Positions 62,465 to 64,000 of a DNA stretch of 64,000 bases are shown piece by piece. The notes below the pieces were generated by a model. That model was not told the DNA's origin and did not search any database. It was given only the letters and a program-made list of their open reading frames with translations. How positions within the stretch are numbered: the first letter of the stretch is position 1; the number at the start of each line of letters is the position of its first letter. Origin of the DNA: an uncultured Psychromonas sp. (lineage in GTDB: Bacteria > Pseudomonadota > Gammaproteobacteria > Enterobacterales > Psychromonadaceae); NCBI RefSeq assembly GCF_947489755.1, contig NZ_CANLFB010000007.1, positions 1 through 64,000 on the forward strand, given 5' to 3'. A program made the translations under genes and the position numbers.

Positions 62465-63355
62465 CTATTGGCTCAAGCGTAAAATAAGAATACCTACTAA
62501 TGCCGCTGTTAACCCTAAGATTTCTTGACGACTGAAGGACTCTTTTAGAAAAATGCGTGAGTAGAGTAAAATAATTAAGATATTCATTGCTGATATGGCA
62601 GACACTAATCCCGTGGTGCCAATGGCAAAGGCAGATAATATCGCCATCATCCCTGCTACGTTAGTTAAACCCACAACCAATCCACAGCAAAACGTTTTTT
62701 TATCTGACCAGGTTTTTACTTCAGAATGATGTGAACTTAGAGCATTTATTTTATCTGTCATTTTTTTACGTGTTTTTAACCAACTTCCTGCAAATAACAA
62801 ACTACCAAAGCCAAACATTAACGTTAAGGTACCAAACATATCCGCTTCTAAGCGAGTTGATTGCTTTCCTAATATATCATTGAAGGCAAAGCAGAGTGCC
62901 GCTAGTAAACCCCATTGTGCGCCTTGTAAGTTACTAAAAGAGATATCGTTTGAATAACGAATAGTATAAAGCCCTGCAAAAATAACAATAAAACCTATTA
63001 ATTGCTGAGTGGTCAGTGTTTCTTGCCAAAACAGAAAAGCTAATAACACCACAAACAATGGTGGTAGGCCTGATAAAATACTGATTAAAGACGCTTTACC
63101 GACAGAAAAACCTTTGTGTAAGGCTGCATTTGCAACAAACGATCCTAACCCTAATGTTAGGCCTACTAAAATATCCTGCCAGCCATACCATTGTTGGTCG
63201 AGTAACATCATGGCGAATCCACTGATGATAAACCCCACAAAAAATACACCGAACAACATTAAGTTACGGTTAATATTTTTTTGAGAGGTCCATTGATACA
63301 TTATGCCCCTCGCACCAAAAAAGACGGCGGCTAATAATGCATAGACGATCCACAT
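62465..63355 (-). CDS. EamA/DMT family transporter
   Basis: A 296-residue membrane protein with ten predicted spans and two EamA repeats (about residues 1-135 and 145-290). Typical segments are VYALLAAVFFGARGIMYQW at the N-terminus and LAALCFAFNDILGKQ at the start of the second repeat. A basic cytoplasmic loop of about 30 residues (KTRKKMTDKINALSSHH) follows the sixth span. The substrate is unknown; unlike the transporter at 44.6 kb there is no riboswitch. Confidence 0.87.
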   Translation of the reverse strand: MWIVYALLAAVFFGARGIMYQWTSQKNINRNLMLFGVFFVGFIISGFAMMLLDQQWYGWQDILVGLTLGLGSFVANAALHKGFSVGKASLISILSGLPPLFVVLLAFLFWQETLTTQQLIGFIVIFAGLYTIRYSNDISFSNLQGAQWGLLAALCFAFNDILGKQSTRLEADMFGTLTLMFGFGSLLFAGSWLKTRKKMTDKINALSSHHSEVKTWSDKKTFCCGLVVGLTNVAGMMAILSAFAIGTTGLVSAISAMNILIILLYSRIFLKESFSRQEILGLTAALVGILILRLSQ

Positions 63356-63705
63356 GACTGACTCCTTGAATATGATTTTACTTGTTGGTTAACTTATTGG
63401 TTAACTGATTGTACTCAGAGGTGTTTTCTTTTTGCTCTTAAGTTTGCATCAAAATATAGCCAGTAGTATATGGATTTTTAAAATATTATAAATGAGTATA
63501 AGTAGTATCTTATATTTCATTAATGGAATTTAAGTTTTATTTTATGGAGGGTATTTGAAGCTGAATATCTTTATTGTTTAATCGCTAAAGGAGTAAATTC
63601 TATGTTAATAGTATTTGAATTGCTTTTTTGAATAAAAATATTTGATAGCTAAAAATATGGAGAGGTAAAGGTGGTAAAGGCTTTGATAAGTTAAAAAGTT
63701 CGATA
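63356..63705. other. Intergenic region
   Basis: About 350 bases of AT-rich sequence. I saw no gene. Two short TTAACNNATTGGTTAAC-like stretches near 63377-63402 resemble the AATTAACC repeats elsewhere. Confidence 0.35.
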
Positions 63706-63743
63706 AAAACGGCTTTAATAAAATGACGTAAGTAAAGCCGTTT
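63706..63743 (-). terminator. Rho-independent terminator of flavin reductase gene
   Basis: On the minus strand AAACGGCTTTA (63743-63733) pairs with TAAAGCCGTTT (63716-63706) and is followed by T residues. It lies ten bases after the stop of the partial gene. Confidence 0.75.
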
Positions 63744-63752
63744 CAGTATTCA

Positions 63753-64000
63753 TTAGTCAGGTCTTTTAAAGCTAAAAGGAGCGGTAATTGACGCGTATTC
63801 ACCACCGCCTAATCGCGCTAATGGCTTTAACTTATCCGCTGCAATATTGATACGATCTGGGTTTTCAGTGTTTAAGATATTATCGTTAATATATAACTGT
63901 TTCACTTCCACAAAAATTAAGCTCTGTGGTAAGTCGCCAATCTCTTTCACTTCATATAATTCACAACCATAGGCAACATCACATTGGCTTAAGCGTGGTA
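63753..64000 (-). CDS. Flavin reductase family protein, 5' end beyond window
   Basis: Only the last 81 codons are inside; the frame stays open to the window edge at 63998. The visible part reads LSQCDVAYGCELYEV, LPQSLIFVEVKQLYIND, ADKLKPLARLGGGEY and ends ITAPFSFKRPD. This is the C-terminal half of the flavin reductase (FMN-binding split barrel) family, with PLARLGG-Y the usual end signature. The GTG at 63950 that could be read as a start is internal. Confidence 0.8.
   Translation of the reverse strand, partial: PRLSQCDVAYGCELYEVKEIGDLPQSLIFVEVKQLYINDNILNTENPDRINIAADKLKPLARLGGGEYASITAPFSFKRPD

Overview
The window is AT-rich chromosomal DNA of a gammaproteobacterium. The gene content (MetJ-type metNIQ operon, sigma32-type htpG promoter next to adk, EAL/GGDEF signalling, DgcN/DgcA) fits a marine, possibly cold-adapted Alteromonadales/Vibrio-like lineage. 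Psychromonas is my best guess, but it is a guess from gene content only. I see no rRNA, tRNA, CRISPR array, phage or insertion sequence.

Layout: (1) 0.2-2.2 kb, a DUF898 membrane protein and an M48 peptidase whose start codon lies in a perfect hairpin. (2) 2.4-5.2 kb, methionine importer metNIQ behind a tandem met box. (3) 5.4-8.6 kb, an unknown coiled-coil secreted protein, an NTF2-like protein and MscS. (4) 8.8-12.8 kb, minus strand, a bufferin-type RiPP operon (YHS protein, thioredoxin, two DUF2282 precursors, DUF692/MNIO enzyme, DUF2063 partner, DoxX), with a divergent AraC regulator at 13 kb. (5) 14.1-17.1 kb, an unknown secreted protein, a cN-I-type 5'-nucleotidase and a HAD hydrolase. 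(6) 17.4-39.1 kb, one very long B12 operon behind a single cobalamin riboswitch: a cobalt ECF importer with Nik-like accessory subunits, a ChlI/ChlD fusion, cbiA, D, J, C, ET, L, G, H, F, cobW, cobN, bluB and cbiX, ending at a strong terminator. (7) 39.3-42.0 kb, a second cobalamin unit (cobC-type phosphatase, cbiB, cobD). (8) 42.2-47.4 kb, DUF302, a PheC-like binding protein, an FMN-riboswitch-controlled EamA transporter (probably RibN), a YHYH protein and a small EF-hand protein. (9) 47.6-51.0 kb, a 1130-residue LacI-sensor/GAF/PAS/GGDEF/EAL protein. (10) 51.5-53.7 kb, VOC protein, YitT, alpha/beta hydrolase. (11) 53.9-56.8 kb, minus strand, dgcN-dgcA-D-amino-acid transaminase. (12) 57.8-64 kb, htpG, adk, NlpC/P60 lipoprotein, LysR, EamA transporter and a flavin reductase cut by the window end.

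How the genes work together: region 6 plus 7 takes cobalt in, inserts it (CbiX early; a CobN plus ChlID set is also present), carries out the cobalt-early ring contraction and methylations, a,c-amidation, lower-ligand (DMB) synthesis and aminopropanol attachment. BtuR, CbiP, CobU, CobS and CobT are not in the window. Region 4 should make a cysteine-modified, exported metal-binding peptide. Its two precursor genes encode the same 89 residues while differing at about 20 silent positions.

The observations most worth following are the duplicated bufferin precursor with its unusual YHS/thioredoxin partners, the coexistence of two cobaltochelatase systems, a 103-nt three-way-junction-like inverted structure at 15.6 kb, a pair of MITE-like repeats flanking the pheC/riboswitch/ribN segment, and the hairpin over the M48 start codon.
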